In this document: positions 1 to 5,451 of the stretch, one piece after another
Position numbering within the stretch: the first letter of the stretch is position 1
How the letters are laid out: the number at the start of each line of letters is the position of its first letter
Assembly (NCBI GenBank): GCA_946002345.1
Contig: CAMFZA010000130.1
Location: forward strand, 1 to 5,451
Origin: an uncultured Phascolarctobacterium sp.
GTDB lineage: Bacteria; Bacillota; Negativicutes; Acidaminococcales; Acidaminococcaceae
Direction of reading: 5' to 3'
DNA: 5,451 nucleotides
Translations under genes and position numbers: made by a program
The notes under the pieces: generated by a model
Told to the model about the DNA's origin: nothing
The model's input: the letters and a program-made list of their open reading frames with translations, nothing else
Databases searched by the model: none

Positions 1-18
1 AAGAAAACACCCTAATCT

Positions 19-648
19 CTAATAGTCAACACAAAAAACATATATACCCTCCCATCCCAAGGCAACCAGGCTGCCCTTGCTGGACATCACCCCATGGACC
101 CGCGGGTCCATGGCCACGGCCTCGGCCAAGGCTCTAGCAAAGCCCTTAAACATAGCTTCGATAATGTGGTGGGTGTTCTTGCCGTAGAGCAGACGAATAT
201 GCAGGGTCAGGCCTGCGTTCATAGCCACAGCCCGGAAGAACTCCTCGGTCATTTCCGCATCGTACATGCCCAGCTGCACCTTGGGAATATCCGCATCAAA
301 AACCAGGAAGGGGCGACCGCTAAAGTCCAGGCACACCTGCACCAATGCTTCATCCATGGGCAAAAAGCAATTGCCATAGCGGTGGATGCCGGCCTTATCC
401 CCCACAGCCTGCTTCAAAGCCTGGCCCAAAACAATGCCGCAATCCTCCACCGTATGGTGGCTATCCACATCCAAATCACCGCTAGCCTGCACCGTTAAGT
501 CGCTAAAGCTGTGCTTGGCCAGCAGCGTCAGCATGTGGTCAAAAAAGCCGATGCCGGTGCTAATCTCGCAGGCACCGCTGCCATCTAAGCACCAATCCAC
601 ACTTACCCCTGTTTCTAGGGTCTTACGCTCTAAGCACGCGCTTCTCAT
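19..648 (-). CDS. hisB: Imidazoleglycerol-phosphate dehydratase HisB, with unusual C-terminal tail
   Basis: Converts imidazole-glycerol phosphate to imidazole-acetol phosphate, the substrate of HisC. This is the single-function, metal-dependent dehydratase of Gram-positive bacteria, without the phosphatase domain fused to it in E. coli. Signatures are GIGFFDHML (32-40), HHTVED (64-69), RYGNCFLPMDEAL (90-102), DFSGRP (108-113), FF (137-138), and HH plus EAMFK (160-161, 164-168). The His/Glu metal-binding clusters are intact. The family normally ends at or near the STKG-like motif, seen here as SSKGSL (189-194). This protein runs 15 residues further into AT-rich sequence before a TAG stop, giving 209 residues instead of about 195. 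The core should still be functional. The ATG is set by an AGGAGG site 6 nt upstream and overlaps the hisC stop by 4 bp. No gene can be recognised in the remaining 18 bases. Confidence 0.95.
   Translation of the reverse strand: MRSACLERKTLETGVSVDWCLDGSGACEISTGIGFFDHMLTLLAKHSFSDLTVQASGDLDVDSHHTVEDCGIVLGQALKQAVGDKAGIHRYGNCFLPMDEALVQVCLDFSGRPFLVFDADIPKVQLGMYDAEMTEEFFRAVAMNAGLTLHIRLLYGKNTHHIIEAMFKGFARALAEAVAMDPRVHGVMSSKGSLVALGWEGIYVFCVDY
92..113. repeat. Perfect 22-bp palindrome near the 3' end of hisB
   Basis: The half-site CCATGGACCCG is followed at once by its exact reverse complement CGGGTCCATGG. In frame it covers codons for M-D-P-R-V-H-G (about residues 180-186 of HisB), a conserved stretch of the family. 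In RNA it could fold into a 9-bp G+C-rich stem with a CGCG loop. No U-tract follows closely, so it does not look like a terminator. Confidence 0.9.
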
Positions 649-1850
649 TCCTTACCTCCTTGAACCTCCACCACTAGCTCGGTGAGCTTAGCTAAAATCT
701 GCTTGTTTTCCTCCGGCAGGCCCACGGTAATGCGCAGGGCGCCGGTGAGCACCGGATGGCTGGTAAAATCACGCACCAAAATGCTGTTTTCCAAAAAATA
801 TTTAAAGAGCAGCTTACCGCTGGCAGCCTGCTCCGGCAAATCCTGGCCATATTTGGCATAGTATGCCTTGGCCAGCTGGGTGCACAGCTCGCCCTCAGCT
901 CGCAGCATCACAAAATTGGTAGCCGTGGGCCACACTCTGAAGCCCAGCTTTTGCATGTAAAAGGCCATTTTATCACGCTCAGTGCGAATGGTCTTAATGC
1001 GCTCCTTATAGAGCTCCTTATTTTCGTAAATGGTTTTGGCCACCATTAAGGTATAGGCATTCACATGGTAGGGCAGCAGGGCCTTGCCCAATTGACGCAC
1101 CAATCCCAGTGCGCCCACTGCGTAGCCACAGCGCATGCCGGCCAGGCCATAAGCCTTGGAGAAGGTGCGGAAGACCATAAAATTGCTATATTTACCCAGC
1201 AGGCTCAGGGTGGAGCCAGCCACCAGCCACAGCTTGTTCAGAGGGCGCATATCGTTAGGCGGCAGCTCCTTGCCATCGGCAAATTCCATATAGGCCTCGT
1301 CCATAATCACAGGACAAGCCACATTGGCAATGATTTTTTCCATAGCCGCCAAGCTATTATAATTGCCCGTGGGATTATTAGGATTGCATACGATTAACAG
1401 GGAGGGCTGCTCCTTTTTACAAAAGGCGATAACTGCATCCGCATCCACAAAGCCCTCGCTGGTCAGGGGATAACGCACCGCCACACTGTCGCTTAAATCA
1501 GCATACTCGCCGTACATGGAAAAGGAGGGCCAGGGCACAGCAATCTTTTTGCCGGGACCGCCAAAGACATAGCAGGCCTTTTCCAAAAGCTCGCTGGAGC
1601 CATTGCCGATTTTGACGCAGTCCACATCCACATCCAGCTCCTTGGCGATCACCTCGCAAAGATTTTCGGACTTAATGGGAGGATAACGATTAAAGGGGAA
1701 ACGTGCCGTACGGGCAGCCACGCTTTGGGCTATTTCCTCAGGCACGGGATAATTGCTTTCGTTGGCATTGACAATAATGTCAGCAGCCACGCTTTCCACG
1801 GAATATTCCTCCATGGCTTCAATACTTTTACGCACAGAAAACTCACTCAT
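645..1850 (-). CDS. hisC: Histidinol-phosphate aminotransferase HisC
   Basis: PLP-dependent class I/II (fold type I) aminotransferase that moves an amino group from glutamate to imidazole-acetol phosphate, giving L-histidinol phosphate. The cofactor signature is clear: NPNNPTG (156-162), DEAY (184-187) and RTFSKAYGLAGMRCGY (228-243), with K232 as the Schiff-base lysine. R373 in LRITVG is the likely substrate-carboxylate arginine. At 401 residues it is some 40 longer than typical HisC. The extra length seems to fall in two places, about residues 191-223 between DEAYMEF and FMVFRTFSK, and about 321-350 before ENSILVRDF. The start is 15 bp after hisD with a GAGGT site 8 nt upstream of the ATG. 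The TGA stop overlaps the hisB ATG in an ATGA junction. Other class I/II aminotransferases look similar, but position in the operon makes HisC secure. Confidence 0.95.
   Translation of the reverse strand: MSEFSVRKSIEAMEEYSVESVAADIIVNANESNYPVPEEIAQSVAARTARFPFNRYPPIKSENLCEVIAKELDVDVDCVKIGNGSSELLEKACYVFGGPGKKIAVPWPSFSMYGEYADLSDSVAVRYPLTSEGFVDADAVIAFCKKEQPSLLIVCNPNNPTGNYNSLAAMEKIIANVACPVIMDEAYMEFADGKELPPNDMRPLNKLWLVAGSTLSLLGKYSNFMVFRTFSKAYGLAGMRCGYAVGALGLVRQLGKALLPYHVNAYTLMVAKTIYENKELYKERIKTIRTERDKMAFYMQKLGFRVWPTATNFVMLRAEGELCTQLAKAYYAKYGQDLPEQAASGKLLFKYFLENSILVRDFTSHPVLTGALRITVGLPEENKQILAKLTELVVEVQGGKE
655..660 (-). promoter_or_regulatory. Ribosome binding site of hisB inside the hisC 3' end
   Basis: AGGAGG on the minus strand, 6 nt before the hisB ATG at 646-648. 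It lies in the final hisC codons. With the ATGA stop/start overlap it decides the hisB start and implies translational coupling. Confidence 0.8.
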
Positions 1851-1858
1851 TGACCAGT

Positions 1859-1863
1859 ACCTC
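1859..1863 (-). promoter_or_regulatory. Ribosome binding site of hisC
   Basis: GAGGT on the minus strand in the 15-bp gap between hisD and hisC, 8 nt before the hisC ATG. Shorter than the sites of the other genes but well placed. Confidence 0.6.
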
Positions 1864-1865
1864 GC

Positions 1866-3209
1866 TTATTTCCCAACTCTCTTACGAATAGCGTTGGCGT
1901 GAGCGGTCAGGCCCTCGGCCTCGGCCAGGGTAATAATATCATCCGCAGCAGCATACAGTGCCGGTGCAGTGTAGGAAATAATGCTGGTCTTCTTCATGAA
2001 GGTTTCTACATTGAGAACAGAGTAGAACTTTGCAGTGCCACCGGTGGGCAAAACATGGTTGGGGCCTGCGTAGTAATCGCCCAGGGGCTCGGGAGAATAT
2101 TGACCTAGGAAAATGGCGCCGGCATTGCGAATATAAGGCATGATTTCGAAGGGAGCCTTGGTCATGATTTCCATATGCTCCGGGGCGGAAATATTAGCCA
2201 TTTCAATAACAGTATCCATATCCTTGGCCAGCACCACCTTGCCTGCTTGGGCAAGGGAGGTTTCGGCAATTTCCTTACGGGGCAGCTTAGCCAGCTGAAC
2301 TTCGATTTCAGCGGCGGTTTCCTTGGCTACCCGCTCGCTGTCGGTAACCAGAATAGCGCAGGCCAGGGGGTCGTGCTCGGCCTGGCTCAGCAAATCTGCA
2401 GCCAAATATTCCGGATTAGCGCTATCATCAGCGATAACGAGAATTTCACTGGGACCAGCCAGCATATCGATATCCACGTGACCGATAACAGCTTTTTTCG
2501 CCAGGGTTACAAAAATATTGCCAGGGCCGGTAATCTTTTCTACCTTAGGAACAGTTGCTGTACCAAAGGCCAGAGCAGCTATAGCCTGAGCACCGCCCAT
2601 TTTATAAATCTCGGTGACGCCAATGAGGCGTGCCGTTACCAGTACATTGGGGTTAACCTTGCCATCCTTTCCGGGAGGCACAGCCATCACAATGCGAGGC
2701 ACACCAGCCACCTTAGCCGGGCAAGCATTCATCATTACAGAGGAAGGATAGGCAGCAGTGCCACCGGGTACATAAATGCCTACAGAGTCCACCGGAGTAA
2801 CCTTTTGACCCAGCATGGAGCCGAAGGGACGGTTGGTGAGCCAGGTTTTCGGCATTTGCTCCTCATGGAATTTCATCACGTTGGCAATGGCTCGCTCCAG
2901 CGCAGCCTTCACCTCAGGCTTACAAATAGCCTCAGCCTCAGCAAATTCCCCCTCGGTAACGCGGATATTTTCGGGAGTAAGCTCCACTCTATCGATTAAT
3001 TTGGTGTAGTAGAATAATTTTGCATCGCCCTCAGCACGCACATCGGCCACAATTTGGTCCACCACCTGAGCCGCAGTCATATGACGGCCAAACATGGCAT
3101 CGGTGCCTGCCTGAATACGAGGGGACAGCTCCACCTCATCAAAAGCTTTTTTCTTCATCAAAGCAGCAATCTGGGCTGCGTTCATCTCTCTTGCATCAGT
3201 AACCTGCAT
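1866..3209 (-). CDS. hisD: Histidinol dehydrogenase HisD
   Basis: Zinc- and NAD-dependent enzyme of the last two steps, oxidising L-histidinol through histidinal to L-histidine. The 447 residues are slightly longer than the usual 430 or so because of the N-terminus. Family blocks run in order: [16 protein letters not shown] (143-158), [14 protein letters not shown] (204-217), ITGPGNIFV (226-234), [15 protein letters not shown] (247-261), LLSQAEHDP (273-281), SAPEHMEI (341-348), [16 protein letters not shown] (376-391) and [11 protein letters not shown] (434-444). By analogy with E. coli HisD the zinc ligands are Q276, H279, D378 and H437, and the catalytic bases are E344 with H345 and H385; all are present. 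The gene starts only 2 bp after the hisG stop. The GAGGAGG lying in the final hisG codons, 10 nt from the ATG, favours this start over the in-frame M9 or M18. Confidence 0.97.
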   Translation of the reverse strand: MQVTDAREMNAAQIAALMKKKAFDEVELSPRIQAGTDAMFGRHMTAAQVVDQIVADVRAEGDAKLFYYTKLIDRVELTPENIRVTEGEFAEAEAICKPEVKAALERAIANVMKFHEEQMPKTWLTNRPFGSMLGQKVTPVDSVGIYVPGGTAAYPSSVMMNACPAKVAGVPRIVMAVPPGKDGKVNPNVLVTARLIGVTEIYKMGGAQAIAALAFGTATVPKVEKITGPGNIFVTLAKKAVIGHVDIDMLAGPSEILVIADDSANPEYLAADLLSQAEHDPLACAILVTDSERVAKETAAEIEVQLAKLPRKEIAETSLAQAGKVVLAKDMDTVIEMANISAPEHMEIMTKAPFEIMPYIRNAGAIFLGQYSPEPLGDYYAGPNHVLPTGGTAKFYSVLNVETFMKKTSIISYTAPALYAAADDIITLAEAEGLTAHANAIRKRVGK

Positions 3210-3211
3210 TT

Positions 3212-3862
3212 TTATTTTGCCTCCTCATTTAAAACAATACGTAAATCCTCCACCAGCTTGTGCAAACGAGCAAATTTCAGCTTAAAGCTAGCACGATTAG
3301 CAATCAGGCGGGCGGTAGCGGTGAAAATGGAGTCCACCTCCACCAATTTGTTTTCCTTCAGGGTACGCCCTGTTTCTACTATATCTACAATCATCTCGCT
3401 CAGGCCCACGATGGGTCCCAGCTCGATGGAGCCGTTTAATTTAACGATTTCTGCTTGAATACCCAGCTTATTGAAATAAGCCTTGGCGCAATGGGGATAC
3501 TTGGTAGCGGCACGCAAATGAGCGTAATCAGTCAGCTTTTCCCGGCGCTTGGCCTCAGGCACGGCCATCATCAGACGGCAGCGGCCAAAGCCCAAATCCA
3601 GAAGTTCCACCACATCCTTGTCCTGCTCCAGCAGCACATCCTTACCAATAATACCAATATCTGCAGCACCGTATTCCACATAGGTGGGTACGTCCACAGT
3701 TTTGGCAATAATGAAGCGCACCTTGGTTTCTTCGTTACTGATGACTAGCTTGCGGGAATCCTCGGTCACATTTTCGGCGCTGTAGCCCACCTTGGCCAGC
3801 AAGCGCACGGATTTATCGAAGAGCTTGCCCTTGGGCAAGGCTATAGTAATATACTCATCCAT
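3212..3862 (-). CDS. hisG: ATP phosphoribosyltransferase, short form HisG (catalytic subunit)
   Basis: Catalyses the first committed step of histidine synthesis, ATP plus PRPP giving N1-(5-phosphoribosyl)-ATP and pyrophosphate, in the cytoplasm. At 216 residues it is the short form, lacking the C-terminal regulatory domain of the roughly 300-residue long form, so it should work as a hetero-octamer with HisZ, encoded just upstream. Visible family motifs are IALPKGKL (7-14), AADIGIIGKD (66-75), LDLGFGRCRL (88-97) and the PRPP-binding segment around residues 147-168 (ELGPIVGLSEMIVDIVETG). The ATG is 34 bp after the hisZ stop, the longest gap in the operon. Its leader holds two tandem AAGAGAAGG sites, the nearer about 12 nt from the ATG, which is a rather long spacing. 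The last codons (NEEAK) double as the ribosome binding site for hisD. No frameshift or missing motif is seen. Confidence 0.96.
   Translation of the reverse strand: MDEYITIALPKGKLFDKSVRLLAKVGYSAENVTEDSRKLVISNEETKVRFIIAKTVDVPTYVEYGAADIGIIGKDVLLEQDKDVVELLDLGFGRCRLMMAVPEAKRREKLTDYAHLRAATKYPHCAKAYFNKLGIQAEIVKLNGSIELGPIVGLSEMIVDIVETGRTLKENKLVEVDSIFTATARLIANRASFKLKFARLHKLVEDLRIVLNEEAK
3220..3226 (-). promoter_or_regulatory. Ribosome binding site of hisD inside the hisG 3' end
   Basis: GAGGAGG on the minus strand, 10 nt before the hisD ATG, encoded by the two Glu codons and the first base of the Ala codon near the end of hisG. It supports the chosen hisD start and coupling of hisG and hisD translation. 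Confidence 0.75.
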
Positions 3863-3874
3863 TTAAATATTCTA

Positions 3875-3893
3875 CCTTCTCTTTCCTTCTCTT
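3875..3893 (-). promoter_or_regulatory. Duplicated Shine-Dalgarno-like sites before hisG
   Basis: Two copies of AAGAGAAGG (3875-3883 and 3885-3893, minus strand) separated by one base fill most of the 34-bp hisZ-hisG gap. The near copy ends 12 nt before the hisG ATG, longer than the usual 5-10 nt. One copy is presumably the working ribosome binding site; whether the second matters is unknown. Confidence 0.55.
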
Positions 3894-3896
3894 ACC

Positions 3897-5066
3897 TTAA
3901 GAAACATAAACCAAGCTGGAACAGCAATACTCCTTCACTGCACTGGCAGCACCGGTCAAATCCATAGCCTCGGTGCACAGCTTCACGCTGCGCCCCTCCT
4001 TACGCAGGTCCGCTGCCTTGGTAATGGCCTCGAGCAGCTTGCCCTCGCTCCAGGCCACCAAAACATCCCAGCGACGCTCTGCCTTCACCACACCTGCGCG
4101 CTCCAAGGCCAAAACAACCCTGTCCACACCCAGCGCAAAGCCGGTGGCGGGGCAATCCAGGCCAAAGCCCTGCATCATCTTGTCGTAACGGCCACCACCG
4201 GCAATGGGGTAGCCAATCTCCGGCATATATACCTCAAAGAGCATGCCGGTATAATAATCAAGGGAACGATACAGTCCCAAATCAAAGCTTAAATGAGCGG
4301 CAGCACCGTAGGTCTCCACTAAATCATAAATGCTGCGCAAGTCCTCCAAAGCATGCAGCGCCTTGGGATTGGTCACCACGCCCTGCAAGCGCTCCAAAAG
4401 TTCCACCCCGCCCTGCAGGAAGAGAAAATCAGCAAAAATTTCCTTAATTTCCGGGCGGATATTTTCCATGCTGGCAGCCATCTGCTGCATGCCCACTGCA
4501 TCGTGACGGCGCAGGCAGCTCTGCAGCTCTTTAACCTGAGCTGCACCAAAGCCAGCCTCCTCTGCCAAGCCATTGATAAAACCAACGTGACCTAAGCTGA
4601 TGGCAAATTTCTGGACACCGGCAGCCTGCAGAGCTGCTGCGGCCAGCACAATCACCTCCGCATCAGCGGCAGCACCGCTAGCTCCCAAAAGCTCCACCCC
4701 GGCCTGCTCAAATTGGCATTGGCGGCCGGCCTGAATCTCCTCGTAACGATAAAGATTAGCCAAATAGCACAAACGCTTAATCTTTTCCCCACCATTTAAT
4801 CTGGTAGCTGTCAGGCGGGCAATGGGCGCTGTCATATCATTGCGCAGCACCAACAGATTGTTGTCCCTATCAAAGAAGCGAAAATCCCCTTTTGTGCCAC
4901 CCTTGCCAAAGGTATCCACATATTCAAAATCAGGCGTCTTTACCTCGTCATAGCCCCATTTATCAAAAACACCCACAATGGCATTTTCAATGCGTCGACG
5001 ACTTTTCATCTCGCCGGGCAGAATATCCTTTGTTCCGTAGGGCACCTGATATACTTTATTGGTCAT
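3897..5066 (-). CDS. hisZ: ATP phosphoribosyltransferase regulatory subunit HisZ
   Basis: A 389-residue paralogue of the histidyl-tRNA synthetase catalytic core. It binds the short HisG, is required for its activity and confers histidine feedback sensitivity; it does not charge tRNA. Class II synthetase landmarks are visible: an N-terminal VPYGTKDILP (8-17), a motif 2-like region (about 72-120, LRNDMTAPIARL then YRYEEIQAGRQCQFEQAG), the histidine-site motif LDYYTG (269-274), GGGRYD (290-295) and GFALGVDR (309-316). After about residue 330 only a short remnant remains where HisS would have its anticodon-binding domain, and the total length fits HisZ rather than HisS. Its place directly before the short-form hisG settles the call. 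The ATG lies inside the last codons of the upstream regulator gene, with an AGGAGA site 11 nt before it, so the two are probably translationally coupled. Confidence 0.95.
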   Translation of the reverse strand: MTNKVYQVPYGTKDILPGEMKSRRRIENAIVGVFDKWGYDEVKTPDFEYVDTFGKGGTKGDFRFFDRDNNLLVLRNDMTAPIARLTATRLNGGEKIKRLCYLANLYRYEEIQAGRQCQFEQAGVELLGASGAAADAEVIVLAAAALQAAGVQKFAISLGHVGFINGLAEEAGFGAAQVKELQSCLRRHDAVGMQQMAASMENIRPEIKEIFADFLFLQGGVELLERLQGVVTNPKALHALEDLRSIYDLVETYGAAAHLSFDLGLYRSLDYYTGMLFEVYMPEIGYPIAGGGRYDKMMQGFGLDCPATGFALGVDRVVLALERAGVVKAERRWDVLVAWSEGKLLEAITKAADLRKEGRSVKLCTEAMDLTGAASAVKEYCCSSLVYVS

Positions 5067-5364
5067 CTTGCTTTTTCTCTCCTTTTAATACTCCCATTAC
5101 CGAATAATACCCATCTGCACCGTAAACCAGGCAGCGCTTAACCCTAGAAATGGTAGCCGTGCTAGCGCCGGTTTTTTCTACGATGGTTTCATAAATACAG
5201 CCCTCGTCCAGCATCCGCGCCACCTCTAAACGTTGCGCCATGGCCTTCAGCTCACTAACAGTACAGATATCTTCGAAAAATTTATAGCATTGCTCTTGAT
5301 CCTTCAGGCTCAAAATTACTTTAAACAATTGGTCTGTCAAATGGTCATGTATATTAGCAGCCAT
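5056..5364 (-). CDS. yerC: TrpR-family repressor (YerC/YecD type), probable histidine operon regulator
   Basis: A 102-residue cytoplasmic DNA-binding protein, the usual size for YerC/YecD proteins of the TrpR superfamily. The helix-turn-helix spans about residues 57-80, with the turn at KTGAS and the recognition helix around TATISRVKR, matching the E. coli TrpR segment GAGIATITR. Aligning by eye, T35, R45 and R74 fall on TrpR T44, R54 and R84, the residues that contact tryptophan, so an amino-acid corepressor is plausible. The ATG start is supported by a GGGAGG site 6 nt upstream. The 3' end overlaps the hisZ start by 11 bp, which ties its expression to the his genes. Comparative genomics of Gram-positive bacteria has proposed TrpR-family regulators of this type (called HisR) for histidine genes. 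Family assignment is firm; histidine as ligand and autoregulation are inference. Confidence 0.88.
   Translation of the reverse strand: MAANIHDHLTDQLFKVILSLKDQEQCYKFFEDICTVSELKAMAQRLEVARMLDEGCIYETIVEKTGASTATISRVKRCLVYGADGYYSVMGVLKGEKKQDDQ
5078..5083 (-). promoter_or_regulatory. Ribosome binding site of hisZ inside the yerC 3' end
   Basis: AGGAGA on the minus strand, 11 nt before the hisZ ATG and wholly inside the last codons of yerC (the GVLKGEKKQ part). With the 11-bp gene overlap this suggests translational coupling of the two proteins. Confidence 0.7.
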
Positions 5365-5370
5365 GTTTAT

Positions 5371-5376
5371 CCTCCC
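5371..5376 (-). promoter_or_regulatory. Ribosome binding site of yerC
   Basis: GGGAGG on the minus strand, 6 nt before the ATG at 5362-5364. It is a strong match to the 16S rRNA tail at ideal spacing and fixes the start of the regulator gene. Confidence 0.8.
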
Positions 5377-5400
5377 TATCTAAAATCCCTTCTCAACTAC

Positions 5401-5421
5401 TTACGCTTAAATAACTCGTAA
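5401..5421. promoter_or_regulatory. Inverted repeat, possible repressor operator
   Basis: Arms TTACG and CGTAA are separated by 11 bp, giving a 21-bp dyad just downstream of the candidate -10 box and about 36 bp before the yerC ATG. TrpR-family dimers bind dyad operators, so this is a reasonable candidate site for autoregulation. The arms are only 5 bp, so chance is a real alternative. Confidence 0.3.
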
Positions 5422-5422
5422 A

Positions 5423-5438
5423 AATACTTTAATACTTT
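5423..5438. repeat. Tandem 8-bp direct repeat upstream of yerC
   Basis: Two perfect head-to-tail copies of AAAGTATT on the minus strand (AATACTTT on the plus strand), at 5423-5430 and 5431-5438. They overlap the spacer and -10 part of the candidate promoter, a position where a bound repressor would block transcription. The repeat is directly visible; a role as operator is inference, and AT-rich sequence makes such repeats easier to get by chance. Confidence 0.45.
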
Positions 5439-5451
5439 ATCTTGTGAAAGT

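Larger units (their letters stand above)
5365..5451 (-). promoter_or_regulatory. Upstream region of the operon, possible promoter
   Basis: This 87-bp AT-rich stretch precedes the first gene and contains no ORF. The best promoter candidate reads, on the minus strand, TTCACA (5443-5448, five of six matches to TTGACA), a 16-bp spacer, then TATTTT (5421-5426, four of six matches to TATAAT). That would put the transcript start roughly 50 nt before the ATG. Both boxes are imperfect and the window ends just beyond the -35 box, so a better promoter, or a T-box or attenuator leader, could lie outside it. Nothing longer than a small hairpin fits here. Confidence 0.3.

Noticed and set aside
19..48. Resemblance of the HisB tail (GIYVFCVDY) to the start of HisH (MI-V-IDYG-GN), suggesting a fused or decayed hisH
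   Set aside because: The similarity covers only a few hydrophobic residues and DY, and the next codon is a stop with all other frames also closed; too weak to claim.
33..78. Possible intrinsic terminator after hisB: imperfect hairpin at 59-78 and a T6 run on the minus strand at 33-38
   Set aside because: The stem is only about 6 bp with a bulge, lies within the reading frame, and is separated from the T run by about 20 nt, so it lacks the geometry of an intrinsic terminator.
94..498. Plus-strand open frame of 134 codons opposite hisB
   Set aside because: Shadow of hisB; the His/Gln-rich translation is what antisense reading of such codons gives, and no family motif is seen.
2175..2999. Plus-strand open frame of 274 codons opposite hisD
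   Set aside because: It is antisense to a fully supported hisD, has no ribosome site or recognisable domain, and is explained by codon-use bias of the real gene.
3897..5066. Histidyl-tRNA synthetase (hisS) as an alternative to hisZ
   Set aside because: The C-terminal anticodon-binding domain is reduced to a remnant, the length fits HisZ, and the gene is followed directly by a short-form hisG that requires HisZ.
5365..5451. T-box or his-leader attenuator before the operon
   Set aside because: Only 87 bp are visible upstream of the first gene, with no T-box consensus, no histidine-codon leader peptide and no terminator hairpin; one could still lie outside the window.

Overview
The window is one stretch of a histidine biosynthesis operon. 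Every real gene lies on the minus strand, and transcription runs from high to low coordinates. The order is a TrpR-family repressor of the YerC/YecD type (5056-5364), hisZ (3897-5066), hisG (3212-3862), hisD (1866-3209), hisC (645-1850) and hisB (19-648). All six frames are intact and tightly packed: an 11-bp overlap, then gaps of 34, 2 and 15 bp, then a 4-bp ATGA overlap. Purine-rich Shine-Dalgarno sites precede each start.

The content points to a Bacillota (Firmicutes) bacterium. HisG is the short form that needs HisZ, HisB is the single-function IGP dehydratase, and a YerC-like TrpR-family regulator heads the cluster. By eye the G+C content is close to 50%, and the protein sequences feel like those of Negativicutes (for example the Acidaminococcaceae), but that narrower placement is a guess. 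No RNA genes, CRISPR arrays, insertion sequences or prophage genes are visible.

How the genes work together: HisG with HisZ makes phosphoribosyl-ATP from ATP and PRPP, which is the committed step and the likely point of histidine feedback. HisB dehydrates imidazole-glycerol phosphate, HisC transaminates the product to histidinol phosphate, and HisD oxidises histidinol to histidine. Phosphoribosyl-ATP processing (HisI/HisE, HisA), ring closure (HisH/HisF) and histidinol-phosphate phosphatase are not encoded here. The leading regulator probably represses the operon in response to histidine. It carries counterparts of the three E. coli TrpR residues that contact the corepressor, and the 87 bp upstream of it hold a weak promoter candidate with a tandem repeat and an inverted repeat.

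The low-coordinate edge is the odd part. HisB continues 15 residues beyond the usual family C-terminus into AT-rich DNA, which then has stops in all three minus-strand frames and no recognisable hisH start. A perfect 22-bp palindrome sits just inside the hisB 3' end. I found no evidence for an undescribed system: this is largely a conventional pathway operon, with the regulatory head and the hisB tail as the places worth checking.
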